Shown here: in pieces, positions 21,529 through 30,736 of the stretch | How positions within the stretch are numbered: position 1 is the stretch's first letter | Layout: every line of letters begins with the position of its first letter | Origin: Fibrobacter succinogenes | Lineage (GTDB): Bacteria > Fibrobacterota > Fibrobacteria > Fibrobacterales > Fibrobacteraceae | NCBI GenBank assembly: GCA_902756345.1 | Contig: CACVQR010000002.1 | Location: 124,001-188,000, forward strand | Direction: 5' to 3' | Length of the DNA: 64,000 nt | Program-made: the position numbers and the translations under genes | The notes under the pieces: generated by a model | What the model was told of the DNA's origin: nothing | Seen by the model: the letters and a program-made list of their open reading frames with translations, nothing else | The model's database searches: none

Positions 21529-21530
21529 CT

Positions 21531-22166
21531 ATGAGTAATGAGGCAGAAAAGCCGAATTTCATTACGACTTCTCTTGACTTTCTGGTCAACTGGGGCCGTA
21601 CGAACTCCCTGTGGCCGTTCCCTTACGGAACTGCCTGCTGTGCAATCGAATTCATGAGTACCGAAGTGGGCCGTTACGACTTGTCCCGTATCGGGTCTGA
21701 ATACGTGCGTTTTACGCCGCGTCAGTCCGATGTGCTGCTTGTGGCCGGAACCATTTCCTATAAGCAAGCGCCAATACTCAAGCGCATGTACGAACAGATG
21801 GCCGAACCCCGTTGGGTGATCGCCATGGGTGCCTGCGCCAGCTCCGGTGGTTTCTATGACTGCTACTGCACTGTGCCGGGCATTGACCATATCATTCCGG
21901 TGGATGTGTATATCGGTGGTTGCCCCTCCCGTCCGGAAGCGTTCTTCGAGGCGATGTTTGACCTCCAGAAGAAGATCAAGGATGAATCTTACATGAAGCA
22001 GCGTGCCGAACGCGTCAAAGACCAGCTCGAAATGATCAAGGCGAAGACCGAACAGGCGAAGGCGGAAGCCCGTGAATTTGCCCGCGAAAAGACTGCTGAG
22101 CTCAAGGAATTCGTGACTGAAAAAGAGCAGGAACTTGTCAAGAAAGCCCAGTTCTGGAAGGAGTAA
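21531..22166 (+). CDS. nuoB: NADH-quinone oxidoreductase subunit B with C-terminal coiled-coil extension
   Basis: 211 residues. The N2 cluster ligands are all present: C36-C37 (GTACCAIEF), C102 (GACASSGG) and C131 (IGGCPSRPE). Residues about 145-208 form a highly charged Lys/Glu/Ala coiled coil that is not part of ordinary NuoB. It sits at the quinone-reducing end of complex I on the cytoplasmic side. First gene of the operon; its stop overlaps the nuoC start by one base. The usual first gene, nuoA, is missing. Confidence 0.96.
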   Translation: MSNEAEKPNFITTSLDFLVNWGRTNSLWPFPYGTACCAIEFMSTEVGRYDLSRIGSEYVRFTPRQSDVLLVAGTISYKQAPILKRMYEQMAEPRWVIAMGACASSGGFYDCYCTVPGIDHIIPVDVYIGGCPSRPEAFFEAMFDLQKKIKDESYMKQRAERVKDQLEMIKAKTEQAKAEAREFAREKTAELKEFVTEKEQELVKKAQFWKE

Positions 22167-22765
22167 TGATGGAATCCGTGATAGACATTCTAGAATCCAA
22201 GTTTGGCGCCAAGCGTGATGCGAGTGCCAAGTGGGATGCCTGCGTGGTGGTCCCGAAGGAATACCTGCACAATGCGGTCGAATTTTTGAAGAACGATCCG
22301 TCGATGCAGTTCGACATGCTCCTCGACCTCGCCGGTATCGACTACCTGACTTATCCGAACCATGAAGGTCCGCGTTTTGCCGTGAGCTACGCTTTTAAGA
22401 GCATGAAGAATCCGGGCCGCCGCGTTCGTCTTAAGGTGCTGGTCAGCGAAGCCGACCTGAAGGTGCCGACCCTTACAGATTTGTACGCAAGTGCCAACTG
22501 GCTCGAACGTGAAGTCTACGACCAGTTCGGTATCGTGTTCGAAGGCCACCCGGACCTGCGCCGCATTTTGAACCATGTTGAATTTGTGGGCCATCCGCTC
22601 CGCAAGGATTACCCTGCCCAGAAGCGCCAGTGGCTCTCGACGACCGACTTCCTGATTCCGGAACTGGAAAAGCGCCTGGAAGACAAGGGCTACAAGGTGA
22701 TCCAGCGCTCCAAGGAAATCATGCCTGTCGAAGAAGAATATCTTGAAGGGAGTATCAGAGAATGA
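22166..22765 (+). CDS. nuoC: NADH-quinone oxidoreductase subunit C
   Basis: 199 residues, a stand-alone NuoC (not fused to NuoD). The 30-kDa subunit signature is visible: LEREVYDQFGIVFEGHP followed by LRRIL and GHPLRKDYP. It lies in the peripheral arm next to NuoD and NuoB. ATG 22166 overlaps the nuoB stop (TAATG); a second ATG follows directly. It overlaps nuoD by four bases. Confidence 0.96.
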   Translation: MMESVIDILESKFGAKRDASAKWDACVVVPKEYLHNAVEFLKNDPSMQFDMLLDLAGIDYLTYPNHEGPRFAVSYAFKSMKNPGRRVRLKVLVSEADLKVPTLTDLYASANWLEREVYDQFGIVFEGHPDLRRILNHVEFVGHPLRKDYPAQKRQWLSTTDFLIPELEKRLEDKGYKVIQRSKEIMPVEEEYLEGSIRE

Positions 22766-23955
22766 TCGTACTTGACCCGAATGGCGAAAAGATGAACCTG
22801 ATGGCCCTGAACGTGGGCCCGACGCATCCGGCGACTCACCACTGCGTGCGCCTGCTGGCTGCCCTCGATGGCGAAACCATCGTGGCCGGTGTCCATGAAA
22901 TCGGCTTTATGCACCGCGGCTTCGAAAAGATGGTCGAACGCGGCACCTGGCAGCAAGTGATTCCGTACACCGACCGCTTGAACTACTGCTCTGCAATGAT
23001 GAACAACATTGCATTCTGCCGCGCTGTTGAAAACATGTACGGTATCGAAATCCCGGAACGCACCAAGGTGCTCCGCGTGATTGTGAACGAACTCTCCCGT
23101 ATCAACGACCACTTTATTTGTGTGGCTGCAGCATTCCAGGACTTGGGCGGTACCACACCGTTCATGTACGCCTTCAACCCGCGTGAAGAGATCATGCTGA
23201 TTTGGGAAAAGCTCACGGGCGCGCGCCTCACGAACAGCTTTGCCCGCATTGGCGGCCTCTACCGCGACAGCTACGACGGTTTCGAAGACGATGTGCTCGC
23301 TGCTTGCAAGTCGGTGGAAAAGGCCCTCAAGGACCTGCACGCCTGCTTGGACCGTAACCGTATCTTCCTTGACCGTACCGTGGGCGTCGGCAAGATTTCT
23401 GCCGAACGCGCCATCAGCTACGGCTGGACTGGTCCGTGTCTCCGTGCGACGGGTGTCGAAAGCGACCTCCGCAAGGACGAACCTTACTACGATTACGAAA
23501 CCTACGACTGGGAAGTCGTGGTGGGAACCCAGGGTGACGCCAACGACCGCCTGCAGGTGCGCCTTGCCGAAATCGAAGAATCTGTGAAGATTGTGCGCCA
23601 GGCCCTGAAGCGCCTCGCTCCGGGCCCGGTCGACATTGTCGACCCACGCATCCGCGTGCCCGCGCACAAGCTTGCCTACCAGGACATGGAAGCCCTTATC
23701 GGCCGTTTCAAGAGCGTGTACGAAGGTGTGCGCGTGCCTGAAGGCGAATACTACTGCGCAAGCGAATGCGCGAACGGCGAACTCGGCTTCACCATCGTGA
23801 GCGATGGCAGCGGCCACCCGTACCGCATCAAGGTGCGTTCCCCGTCGTTTGCCCATGTGTCTGCATTTAACGAACTGGTCGAAGGCCTGACCCTTGCCGA
23901 CTCGATGGCAACTCTGCCTGGCCTCAACATGATTGCTGGAGAACTTGACCGATGA
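22762..23955 (+). CDS. nuoD: NADH-quinone oxidoreductase subunit D
   Basis: 397 residues, normal length. 49-kDa subunit features include NVGPTHPATH, GFMHRGFEK, RLNYCSAM and RVIVNELSRI. It helps form the quinone site with NuoB. ATG overlaps the nuoC stop and its own stop overlaps nuoE by four bases, showing tight coupling. Confidence 0.97.
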   Translation: MIVLDPNGEKMNLMALNVGPTHPATHHCVRLLAALDGETIVAGVHEIGFMHRGFEKMVERGTWQQVIPYTDRLNYCSAMMNNIAFCRAVENMYGIEIPERTKVLRVIVNELSRINDHFICVAAAFQDLGGTTPFMYAFNPREEIMLIWEKLTGARLTNSFARIGGLYRDSYDGFEDDVLAACKSVEKALKDLHACLDRNRIFLDRTVGVGKISAERAISYGWTGPCLRATGVESDLRKDEPYYDYETYDWEVVVGTQGDANDRLQVRLAEIEESVKIVRQALKRLAPGPVDIVDPRIRVPAHKLAYQDMEALIGRFKSVYEGVRVPEGEYYCASECANGELGFTIVSDGSGHPYRIKVRSPSFAHVSAFNELVEGLTLADSMATLPGLNMIAGELDR

Positions 23956-25013
23956 CACAACATATTCAAGGTGCAGTTCAGTTTGTATCGAATAACCATT
24001 TGAAGTTCGACGGCCCGAGCGAAGCGATTCCCGCGCTCCCGGATCCGGGTCAGACTTTTGGCTACGTGAACAAGCCTGTTCCGCAGCCCGCTCCGAAGGA
24101 AGTGCTCGCCAAGCTCGACACTCCCGAAATCAAGGAACGTTGCGCCGACTTGCTCAGCCGCTACCCGGTGGGCCAGGGCGCTCTCCTCGAAGTCCTTTGG
24201 CTGGTGCAGGGCGTGTTCGGCTGGGTTCCGACCGAAGGTATCCGCTGGGCAGCAAACGTTTGCGGTTGCGCTCCGGCTCACGCTCTCGGCGTTGCCACTT
24301 TCTATACCATGTACAACCACGCCCCGAAGGGCAAGTTCCTGTTGCAGTTCTGCCGCAACATCAGCTGCGCCATCAAGGGTGCCCAGCCGCTCATCAAGTA
24401 TGTCGAAAACAAGCTTGGCGTTAAGTCCGGCGAAACCACTCCCGATGGCATGTTTACCGTGCTTCAGGTGGAATGCCTGGGTAGCTGCGGCAATGGCCCG
24501 ATGATGCTGGTGAACGATGACTTCGCCACCGACGTGGTCGACGGTGAACTCAAGATGAAGCGCGGTACGACTCTTACCGAAGCAAGCATCGATCGCATTA
24601 TCGACTGGTGCAAGGCTCACGCGAACAATGTTCCGAAGCACGATGTTCTCGGCGGAATCGTGAAGGGCCACGGCGGCCACCCCGGTGCTCCGGGTGCTAC
24701 GGCCAAGCCGCAGGTCGCTGACTACGCTCCGCCTTCTCCGGTGCTTAACGTGAAGGCCGAAGCCGACGAAAACGGTGCGACCCTCACTTGGAAGGGCGCT
24801 CCCGAATTCACGAAGATTGTCGTCGAAAAGAAGAACGGCAATGACTGGGTCGCCGTGGGCGAGCCCGGCGTGAAGGACAAGGCCTTTGTAGATGCAAACG
24901 GCAAGGCGGGCGATGTGTATCGCATGATAGCAACTTCCGGTGAACGTACGGCAAAGCCTTCCAAGGAAGCCGTTACCACCCAGAAACCGGCTCCGGTTGA
25001 GGAGGCTAAGTAA
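23952..25013 (+). CDS. nuoE: NADH-quinone oxidoreductase subunit E fused to a C-terminal FN3-like domain
   Basis: 353 residues, about twice the usual 160-180. The thioredoxin-like NuoE core spans about 45-225 with the [2Fe-2S] ligands C134, C139, C175 and C179 (FCRNISC and ECLGSCG). After a Gly/Pro/His linker (about 230-260), residues about 262-335 look like a fibronectin type III domain (PPSPVLNVKAEADENGATLTW ... YRMIATSGERTAKPS). The core transfers electrons alongside NuoF; the extra domain has no known role in complex I and may bind a partner or stabilise assembly. No frameshift is apparent, so this is a true fusion. Confidence 0.95.
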   Translation: MTQHIQGAVQFVSNNHLKFDGPSEAIPALPDPGQTFGYVNKPVPQPAPKEVLAKLDTPEIKERCADLLSRYPVGQGALLEVLWLVQGVFGWVPTEGIRWAANVCGCAPAHALGVATFYTMYNHAPKGKFLLQFCRNISCAIKGAQPLIKYVENKLGVKSGETTPDGMFTVLQVECLGSCGNGPMMLVNDDFATDVVDGELKMKRGTTLTEASIDRIIDWCKAHANNVPKHDVLGGIVKGHGGHPGAPGATAKPQVADYAPPSPVLNVKAEADENGATLTWKGAPEFTKIVVEKKNGNDWVAVGEPGVKDKAFVDANGKAGDVYRMIATSGERTAKPSKEAVTTQKPAPVEEAK

Positions 25014-25015
25014 TT

Positions 25016-26323
25016 ATGGCTGAAGTAGTAAAAGTTTGTACGCAAAACTTTGGCAAGGGTGCTCAGGACATCGAAGTCTACAAGAAGCTGGGCGGCTACG
25101 CAAACATTTCGGATAAGCTCTTCAACATGAGCCAGTTCGAAGTGATCGACTACGTGCAGCGTTCCGGTCTTCGCGGCCGTGGCGGTGCAGGCTTCCCGAC
25201 GGGCATGAAGTGGAGCTTTGTTCCGCGCAATTCCGGCAAGCCTGTGTATATCGTGGTGAACGCTGACGAAGGCGAAGGCGGTACCTTTAAGGATCACTTC
25301 CTGATGATGGAAGATCCGCACCGCTTGATCGAAGGCTTGATTATTGCAGCCTGGGCTCTCGGTAGCCGCGCTGCCTACATCTACTGCCGTGGCGAATTCC
25401 TGCCCTGCATCGAAAGCCTAAACAAGGCTTTGAACCAGGCATACGCCGCCGGTTACCTCGGCGAAAACATTTGCGGGACCAAGTTCAGTTTCGATATCTT
25501 TGTTCACCGTGGCGCAGGCGCCTACATTTGCGGTGAAGAAACTGCTCTTATTAACTCGCTCGAAGGCCAGAAGGGTCAACCCCGCCTCAAACCGCCTTTC
25601 CCGGCGGTGAGCGGCGCATGGAAGAGCCCGACTTGCGTGAACAACGTCGAAACCATTATGGCTCTCCCCTGGATTTTTAGCCATGAACCCGAAGAATACG
25701 CCAAGATGGGTACTCCCCGTGCAGGCGGTACCAAGGTGTTCTGCATCTCGGGCGACGTGAAGAATCCGGGTGTGTACGAAGCTCCGCTCGGCACTCCGAT
25801 GATGACGATGATTAACGAATACGCCGGTGGCGTCGTGGGCGGAAACCTGAAGGCGGTACTTCCGGGTGGTTCCTCTTGTGCTCCGCTGAACGCAGGCGAA
25901 TGTGCCGTGGCGACCATGGACTACGAATGTCTCGCCTCCATGAAGACGATGTTCGGTTCGGGCGCCATGATCGTGATCAACGATACGCACAACATGGCTG
26001 AACTCCTGAACGTGCTCGGCAACTTCTACAGCCACGAATCTTGCGGCCAGTGCACTCCGTGCCGCGAAGGTACGGGACTCTTGCACCGCATTCTGAACCA
26101 GATTGTGGAAGGCAGGGGTCACGATGGCGACGTGGAACTCATGCAGAGTCTTTCTGGCGGCTTTGGCGGCGTGACGATTTGTCCGCTGTCTATTTCGCTC
26201 GGCGGCCCGGTGGGCTCCTACACGGCGAAGTTCCGCGCAGACTTCGATGAATTAATCGCAAAGAACCCCGAACATGCCAAGCCGCGTGTTCAGGAAAACT
26301 ATCGTCCTGGAATTTTCTGGTAA
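25016..26323 (+). CDS. nuoF: NADH-quinone oxidoreductase subunit F (NADH-binding)
   Basis: 435 residues. The NADH/FMN site is GLRGRGGAGFPTGMKW, followed by NADEGEGGTFKDH, where the usual DEGEPGT has Gly for Pro. The N3 [4Fe-4S] ligands are ESCGQCTPCREGTG plus a later Cys in VTICPLS. It oxidises NADH at the tip of the peripheral arm. ATG 25016 follows GAGGAGG inside the end of nuoE. Confidence 0.97.
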   Translation: MAEVVKVCTQNFGKGAQDIEVYKKLGGYANISDKLFNMSQFEVIDYVQRSGLRGRGGAGFPTGMKWSFVPRNSGKPVYIVVNADEGEGGTFKDHFLMMEDPHRLIEGLIIAAWALGSRAAYIYCRGEFLPCIESLNKALNQAYAAGYLGENICGTKFSFDIFVHRGAGAYICGEETALINSLEGQKGQPRLKPPFPAVSGAWKSPTCVNNVETIMALPWIFSHEPEEYAKMGTPRAGGTKVFCISGDVKNPGVYEAPLGTPMMTMINEYAGGVVGGNLKAVLPGGSSCAPLNAGECAVATMDYECLASMKTMFGSGAMIVINDTHNMAELLNVLGNFYSHESCGQCTPCREGTGLLHRILNQIVEGRGHDGDVELMQSLSGGFGGVTICPLSISLGGPVGSYTAKFRADFDELIAKNPEHAKPRVQENYRPGIFW

Positions 26324-26327
26324 TAAT

Positions 26328-27947
26328 ATGAGTAACTACTACAACATGCCGAAACTCCCGACTGAGAACAGCCCGAAGGTGGAAATCTTCGTGGACGACA
26401 AGCCGGTGATGGTTCCGGGCGACACGAACCTCCTCGAAGCCTTGAAGGCTGTCGGGATTGAAACTCCTCACGTATGTTACCACCCGTATTTGCCGGTGTC
26501 CGGTAACTGCCGCCAGTGCCTGGTGGAGCAAGAAGGCCCCCGCGGTCGCATGCTCGTGATTGCATGCTACACACCGGTCGCTCCGGGCATGAAGATTTAC
26601 ACGCCCGCATCTAGTGCCCGCGTGAAGAACGCCCGCAAGGCAACGCAGGAATTCATGCTGGTGAACCACCCGCTTGATTGCCCGATTTGCGACAAGGCCG
26701 GTGAATGCACCCTGCAGGAAAACTACATGGAAGCGGGCCAGAACGAATCCCGCATGCGCCCTGAATACGGCAAGAACTACCACGGCAATCCCGCGCACCA
26801 GTTCATTGATGCGAAGGGTCAGCTCCGTGGTGGTAAGCATGTGGATTTAGGCCCCCGCGTTTTGCTTGACGAAGAACGCTGCGTGCAGTGCGACCGTTGC
26901 GTGCGCTTTATGCGTACCATTGCCGGTTCCGAACAGCTGCAGCTCGCCGGCCGCGCCGACCACACTTACATTACGACCTTCCCGGGCGAAAAGCTTGACC
27001 ACGAATACGACTTGTGCGTCACTGATGTTTGCCCGGTGGGCGCCATGACCGCGAAGTACTTCCGCTTCCAGAAGCGCGTATGGCTCCTGAGTCACACGCC
27101 GACGGTTTCGATGGATGACTCTCTCGGTGCAAACATTTGGCTGGATCACGCCGACGGTCACATTTACCGCGTGATGCCGCGTTGCAACCCCGAAGTGAAC
27201 CGCAGCTGGCTTTCTAACACGAGCCGCCTCGCGTTCCAGAACTTCGACAAGAACCGCTTGCCGGCGATGGGCTTCCACGTGATTCAGGAAGCGCTTGCCG
27301 AAGTCAAGAAGGTCGGGGGCAAGGTCGCCCTCGTTGCCGGAGGCTCATGCACCATCGAAGATCTCGCCGCACTCCGCATGCTCAAGGAAAGCCTGGGCGA
27401 CTCCGCCGAACTTTTCGGCGGCACCTTCAAGAAGGTGGGTGCCCCCGACGGAATTGCCATGAGTGGCGATCCGCTCGCTAACCGCGCTGGCTTCAAGCTG
27501 CTCGGCATTCCTGACAGCAACCTCGAAGACCTTACGAAGCGCGCTTCTGAATTCAAGGTGCTCTTGACGGTGAATGCAGATCTCTTTGGCGAAGGTGGCT
27601 CTGCCGTTTCTTCTCTCGAAAAGATTGCGACCCGTATCGTCTTGTCTGCTTTCAACGACGCTACCGCCAACAAGGCGACGCTTGCTTTCGGTATTCGTCA
27701 CTGGAGCGAAGTTCAGGGCACTATGGTGAACAGCCTGAATATTCTTCAGAAGCTTTCTGCCTGCCCGGTTTGCCCCGATGAAAAACTTCGCCCGGCTTAC
27801 GACGTTCTCTCTGAACTCGCCGGCTGCAAGTTCGAAAGCGCATTCGACGCCTTCAAGAAGGCTGGCGAATACGCAAGCGTCTTGGCAGGACTCTCTTACG
27901 ATACCATCAAGAGCACTGGTAAGTTGCTCGAAGGAGGTAACGCCTAA
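26328..27947 (+). CDS. nuoG: NADH-quinone oxidoreductase subunit G, short form
   Basis: 539 residues from ATG 26328; the longer frame from 26274 runs into nuoF and lacks a site. The N-terminal [2Fe-2S] ligands (PHVCYHPYLPVSGNCRQC), His-ligated N5 (HPLDCPICDKAGEC) and N4 (ERCVQCDRC ... CPVGA) are present. The region that in many NuoG proteins binds the extra N7 cluster has no Cys (TPTVSMDDSLGANIW). The molybdopterin-like C-terminal part is shortened relative to the usual 680-900 residues. It carries electrons from NuoF toward NuoI and NuoB. Confidence 0.93.
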   Translation: MSNYYNMPKLPTENSPKVEIFVDDKPVMVPGDTNLLEALKAVGIETPHVCYHPYLPVSGNCRQCLVEQEGPRGRMLVIACYTPVAPGMKIYTPASSARVKNARKATQEFMLVNHPLDCPICDKAGECTLQENYMEAGQNESRMRPEYGKNYHGNPAHQFIDAKGQLRGGKHVDLGPRVLLDEERCVQCDRCVRFMRTIAGSEQLQLAGRADHTYITTFPGEKLDHEYDLCVTDVCPVGAMTAKYFRFQKRVWLLSHTPTVSMDDSLGANIWLDHADGHIYRVMPRCNPEVNRSWLSNTSRLAFQNFDKNRLPAMGFHVIQEALAEVKKVGGKVALVAGGSCTIEDLAALRMLKESLGDSAELFGGTFKKVGAPDGIAMSGDPLANRAGFKLLGIPDSNLEDLTKRASEFKVLLTVNADLFGEGGSAVSSLEKIATRIVLSAFNDATANKATLAFGIRHWSEVQGTMVNSLNILQKLSACPVCPDEKLRPAYDVLSELAGCKFESAFDAFKKAGEYASVLAGLSYDTIKSTGKLLEGGNA

Positions 27948-29302
27948 TGGATATTATTGAATCCAAAACTTGGGTGGAATGGATCATTACCATTGCGAAG
28001 TTCGGCTTCTGCTTTGTTCCTGTCCTTTACATCCTGTTGTTGATTCCTATGGAACGCCGTGGTGCGGGCTTTATGCAGGACCGTCAGGGCCCGAACCGCT
28101 CCTATATCAAGGTTCCGTTCTTCGGTAAGGTTCGCCTGTTTGGCTATGTGCAGAACATGTGCGACGGTACCAAGCTTTTCTTCAAGGAAATGTTTGCTCC
28201 GACCGGTTCCAAAAAGTTCCTCTATTACGTAGCCCCGGCTATCCCGTTTGCTATCGTGTTCCTTTCTCCGTGCGTGATTCCGTGGTTTGGCCCGATGGTC
28301 TTTGAATGGGGTGGCAAGGTGATCCGCATTGCGGGGCCGATCGTGGATTCCGAAGTGGGCATCCTGTTGCTTTTCGGTTTCAGTTCGCTTTCTGCTTACG
28401 GTGCCGTTCTCGCAGGCCTTAGCTCCCGTTCCAAGTACAGCTACCTCGGCTCTCTGCGTACGACGGCGATGACGATCAGCTACGAAGTCTGCCAGGGCCT
28501 TTCCATGATGGGCCTCTTGGTGCTCGCAGGTTCCTTCAGCCTTACCGATATCGTGACTTGGCAAGAAAACCATGTGTGGGGCATTGTCGCCCAGCCGGTG
28601 GCTTTCTTCTGCTTCTTGATTGCGACGATTGCCGAAACGGGCCGCGCCCCGTTCGACGTTGCCGAAGGTGAACCGGAACTCGTTGCCGGTTACCACACCG
28701 AATATGGCGCCATGCAGTTCGGCCTGTTCTACATGGGTGAATACTCTCACATCTGCATTAGCAGCCTTCTGGTGGCAACCCTCTTCTTGGGGGGCTACTC
28801 GGTTCCGTTTGTATCGACTGCAACCATTCAAACCCACATGGGTGGCTCCTTGGCCATTCTCTGCTGGGTGCTTGCATTCCTCGGTCTTGCATTCCTCCAC
28901 ATGATTTACCGCTACTCCCGTAAGCTTGCCGCTTCCAAGCAGAGCAACAAGATGGAAATCCTGCAGGAATACAAGCTCTACAAGACGATTGCATGGGTTG
29001 TTACCGCAGCCTTCATTGCCGCCGGCGTTTGCTCCTGGCTCTATTACAACCCGGAATACTCCATGGTTAACGGCGTTGTCGTGAATAGCCTGGGTGCCGC
29101 TCTCGGTACTGCTGCAATTCACCTGCTGGTGCTCCTCGCCAAGAGCGTGTTCTTCTGCTGGGTGTGGATTTGGGTCCGCTGGACGCTGCCGCGCTTCCGC
29201 TACGACCACGTGATGCATCTTGGCTGGAAGATTATCTTGAACATCGCTATTTTGAACCTCGTCGTGACCGCCGTAGTCGCGAAGTTGGTGGGAGGTAACT
29301 AA
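27947..29302 (+). CDS. nuoH: NADH-quinone oxidoreductase subunit H
   Basis: 451 residues, longer than the usual 320-350. Membrane protein with family blocks ERRGAGFMQDRQGPN, IAETGRAPFDVAEGEPELVAGYHTEY and WVRWTLPRFRYD. An insertion of about 100 residues, including extra hydrophobic segments, lies between about 300 and 390. It forms the quinone entry at the arm junction. ATG overlaps the nuoG stop by one base; AAGGAGG serves as ribosome site. Confidence 0.95.
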   Translation: MDIIESKTWVEWIITIAKFGFCFVPVLYILLLIPMERRGAGFMQDRQGPNRSYIKVPFFGKVRLFGYVQNMCDGTKLFFKEMFAPTGSKKFLYYVAPAIPFAIVFLSPCVIPWFGPMVFEWGGKVIRIAGPIVDSEVGILLLFGFSSLSAYGAVLAGLSSRSKYSYLGSLRTTAMTISYEVCQGLSMMGLLVLAGSFSLTDIVTWQENHVWGIVAQPVAFFCFLIATIAETGRAPFDVAEGEPELVAGYHTEYGAMQFGLFYMGEYSHICISSLLVATLFLGGYSVPFVSTATIQTHMGGSLAILCWVLAFLGLAFLHMIYRYSRKLAASKQSNKMEILQEYKLYKTIAWVVTAAFIAAGVCSWLYYNPEYSMVNGVVVNSLGAALGTAAIHLLVLLAKSVFFCWVWIWVRWTLPRFRYDHVMHLGWKIILNIAILNLVVTAVVAKLVGGN

Positions 29303-29874
29303 TGGCCCGCGTTATTAGACAGAGACCCATGAACTGGGTGGAACGCCTTTACATCTTCGAGGCGATTCGCGGCTTGTGGACAACGCTCAAGCATGCGGCC
29401 CGCGGTCTGTTCCGCTACGAAGAACTTCCGACGATTTCTTACCCGGAAGGTCAGCCCGAAGTTCGTAGAACCTACCGCGCCAAGCATCGTCTGATGCTCC
29501 GTGCCGACGGCACTCCCCGCTGTGTTGCCTGTGGCATGTGCGCTGCGGCCTGCCCTGCCCATTGTATTTATATCGAAGCGACCGCCAGTGACGATCCGCG
29601 CATCGAAAAGAAGGTCAAGCGCTTCGATATCGACCATTTGACTTGCGTGTTCTGCGGCCTTTGCGTTGAAGCCTGTCCGGTCGATGCGCTCCGTATGGAT
29701 ACCAAGGAAATCATCTTTGAACACCGCACCCGTGACGAATTCGTGGCAACCCTCGAAACTCTTACGAGTTGGAATCCGAAGGATTACCCCGATGACGCTC
29801 AGAGCCAAGTGGCTCCGGGTGGTACCAAGAATGCCGAGGCCCGCAAGGTCTGGGGAATGGAGGTTAAAAACTGA
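29302..29874 (+). CDS. nuoI: NADH-quinone oxidoreductase subunit I (2x[4Fe-4S])
   Basis: 190 residues with two ferredoxin motifs, CVACGMCAAACPAHC and CVFCGLCVEACPVDA, for clusters N6a and N6b. A basic N-terminal segment contacts the membrane arm. It overlaps nuoH and nuoJ by one base each. Confidence 0.96.
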   Translation: MARVIRQRPMNWVERLYIFEAIRGLWTTLKHAARGLFRYEELPTISYPEGQPEVRRTYRAKHRLMLRADGTPRCVACGMCAAACPAHCIYIEATASDDPRIEKKVKRFDIDHLTCVFCGLCVEACPVDALRMDTKEIIFEHRTRDEFVATLETLTSWNPKDYPDDAQSQVAPGGTKNAEARKVWGMEVKN

Positions 29875-30419
29875 TGCTAGCCTTGATTTACTTTATCATT
29901 CTTGCCGTGGTTGCCGTGGGAGCCGCCCTCTGCGTGTTCCTTTCGAAGCATCCGCTTTACGGTGGTCTTTCTCTCGTTTTGACCATGCTTTCGCTCGCGG
30001 GCATTTACGGCCTGCTGGGTAGCCCTTTCATTGGGGTGGTGCAGATCATGGTCTATGCGGGTGCCATTATGATGCTCCTCGTGTTCGTGATTTCGGTCTT
30101 GAATGCGGCGAAGGACAATAAAACTCCCATGTTTGACGGTGTTTCGATATTTGTGATTCTCGGCGTGCTCGCGCTTGCCGGTCTCGTCGGCTTTGCCCTG
30201 GTGCTTTCGCCCATGGGTTTCGATGTCACCACACTCCGCGGCTCTGTCGAAATGACTTCTTCGAACCTGTTCAATACGGCCCAGGACGGCCCCGGTTACT
30301 TCGTCTTGTTCGAAGTGCTCGGTCTGTTGCTGCTTTCTTCGATGGGCGCTGCGGTGCTTATGGCCAAGAAGCGCCTGGGTACTGACGAAGCTGTCGCCGA
30401 AGATAAGGAGGAAAAGTAA
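29874..30419 (+). CDS. nuoJ: NADH-quinone oxidoreductase subunit J
   Basis: 181 residues, five hydrophobic segments. The family block GVVQIMVYAGAIMMLLVFVI in TM3 is clear. Membrane-arm subunit next to NuoK. One-base overlaps with neighbours (TGATG with nuoI, TAATG with nuoK). Confidence 0.95.
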   Translation: MLALIYFIILAVVAVGAALCVFLSKHPLYGGLSLVLTMLSLAGIYGLLGSPFIGVVQIMVYAGAIMMLLVFVISVLNAAKDNKTPMFDGVSIFVILGVLALAGLVGFALVLSPMGFDVTTLRGSVEMTSSNLFNTAQDGPGYFVLFEVLGLLLLSSMGAAVLMAKKRLGTDEAVAEDKEEK

Positions 30420-30733
30420 TGGAACTCCAACCGATTTACATTCAGATTCTCGCCTTGGTGCTCTTTACCATTGGCCTCATTACGGCTCTTGCTCGCCGTA
30501 ACGTGTTCTTCGTGCTCATGGGTGTCGAACTTGCCCTGAACGCGGTGAATCTTTCTTTCGTGGGCTTTGCAAAGACGCTTCCTGCCGAATTGAGCGTGGC
30601 CGGCCAGATTGTGCCGCTGTTCTCGATTGCGGTTGCCGCTGCCGAAGCTTGCGTGGGCCTTGCACTCGTGATCCTCATTTTCCGCAACAGCGAAAGTGTC
30701 GATTCCGACAACTATTCTAACATGAAGGGGTAA
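30419..30733 (+). CDS. nuoK: NADH-quinone oxidoreductase subunit K
   Basis: 104 residues with three membrane segments. The conserved glutamates are in GVELALNAVNL and AAEACVGLAL. Mrp-like small antiporter subunit of the membrane arm. Confidence 0.96.
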   Translation: MELQPIYIQILALVLFTIGLITALARRNVFFVLMGVELALNAVNLSFVGFAKTLPAELSVAGQIVPLFSIAVAAAEACVGLALVILIFRNSESVDSDNYSNMKG

Positions 30734-30736
30734 GCA

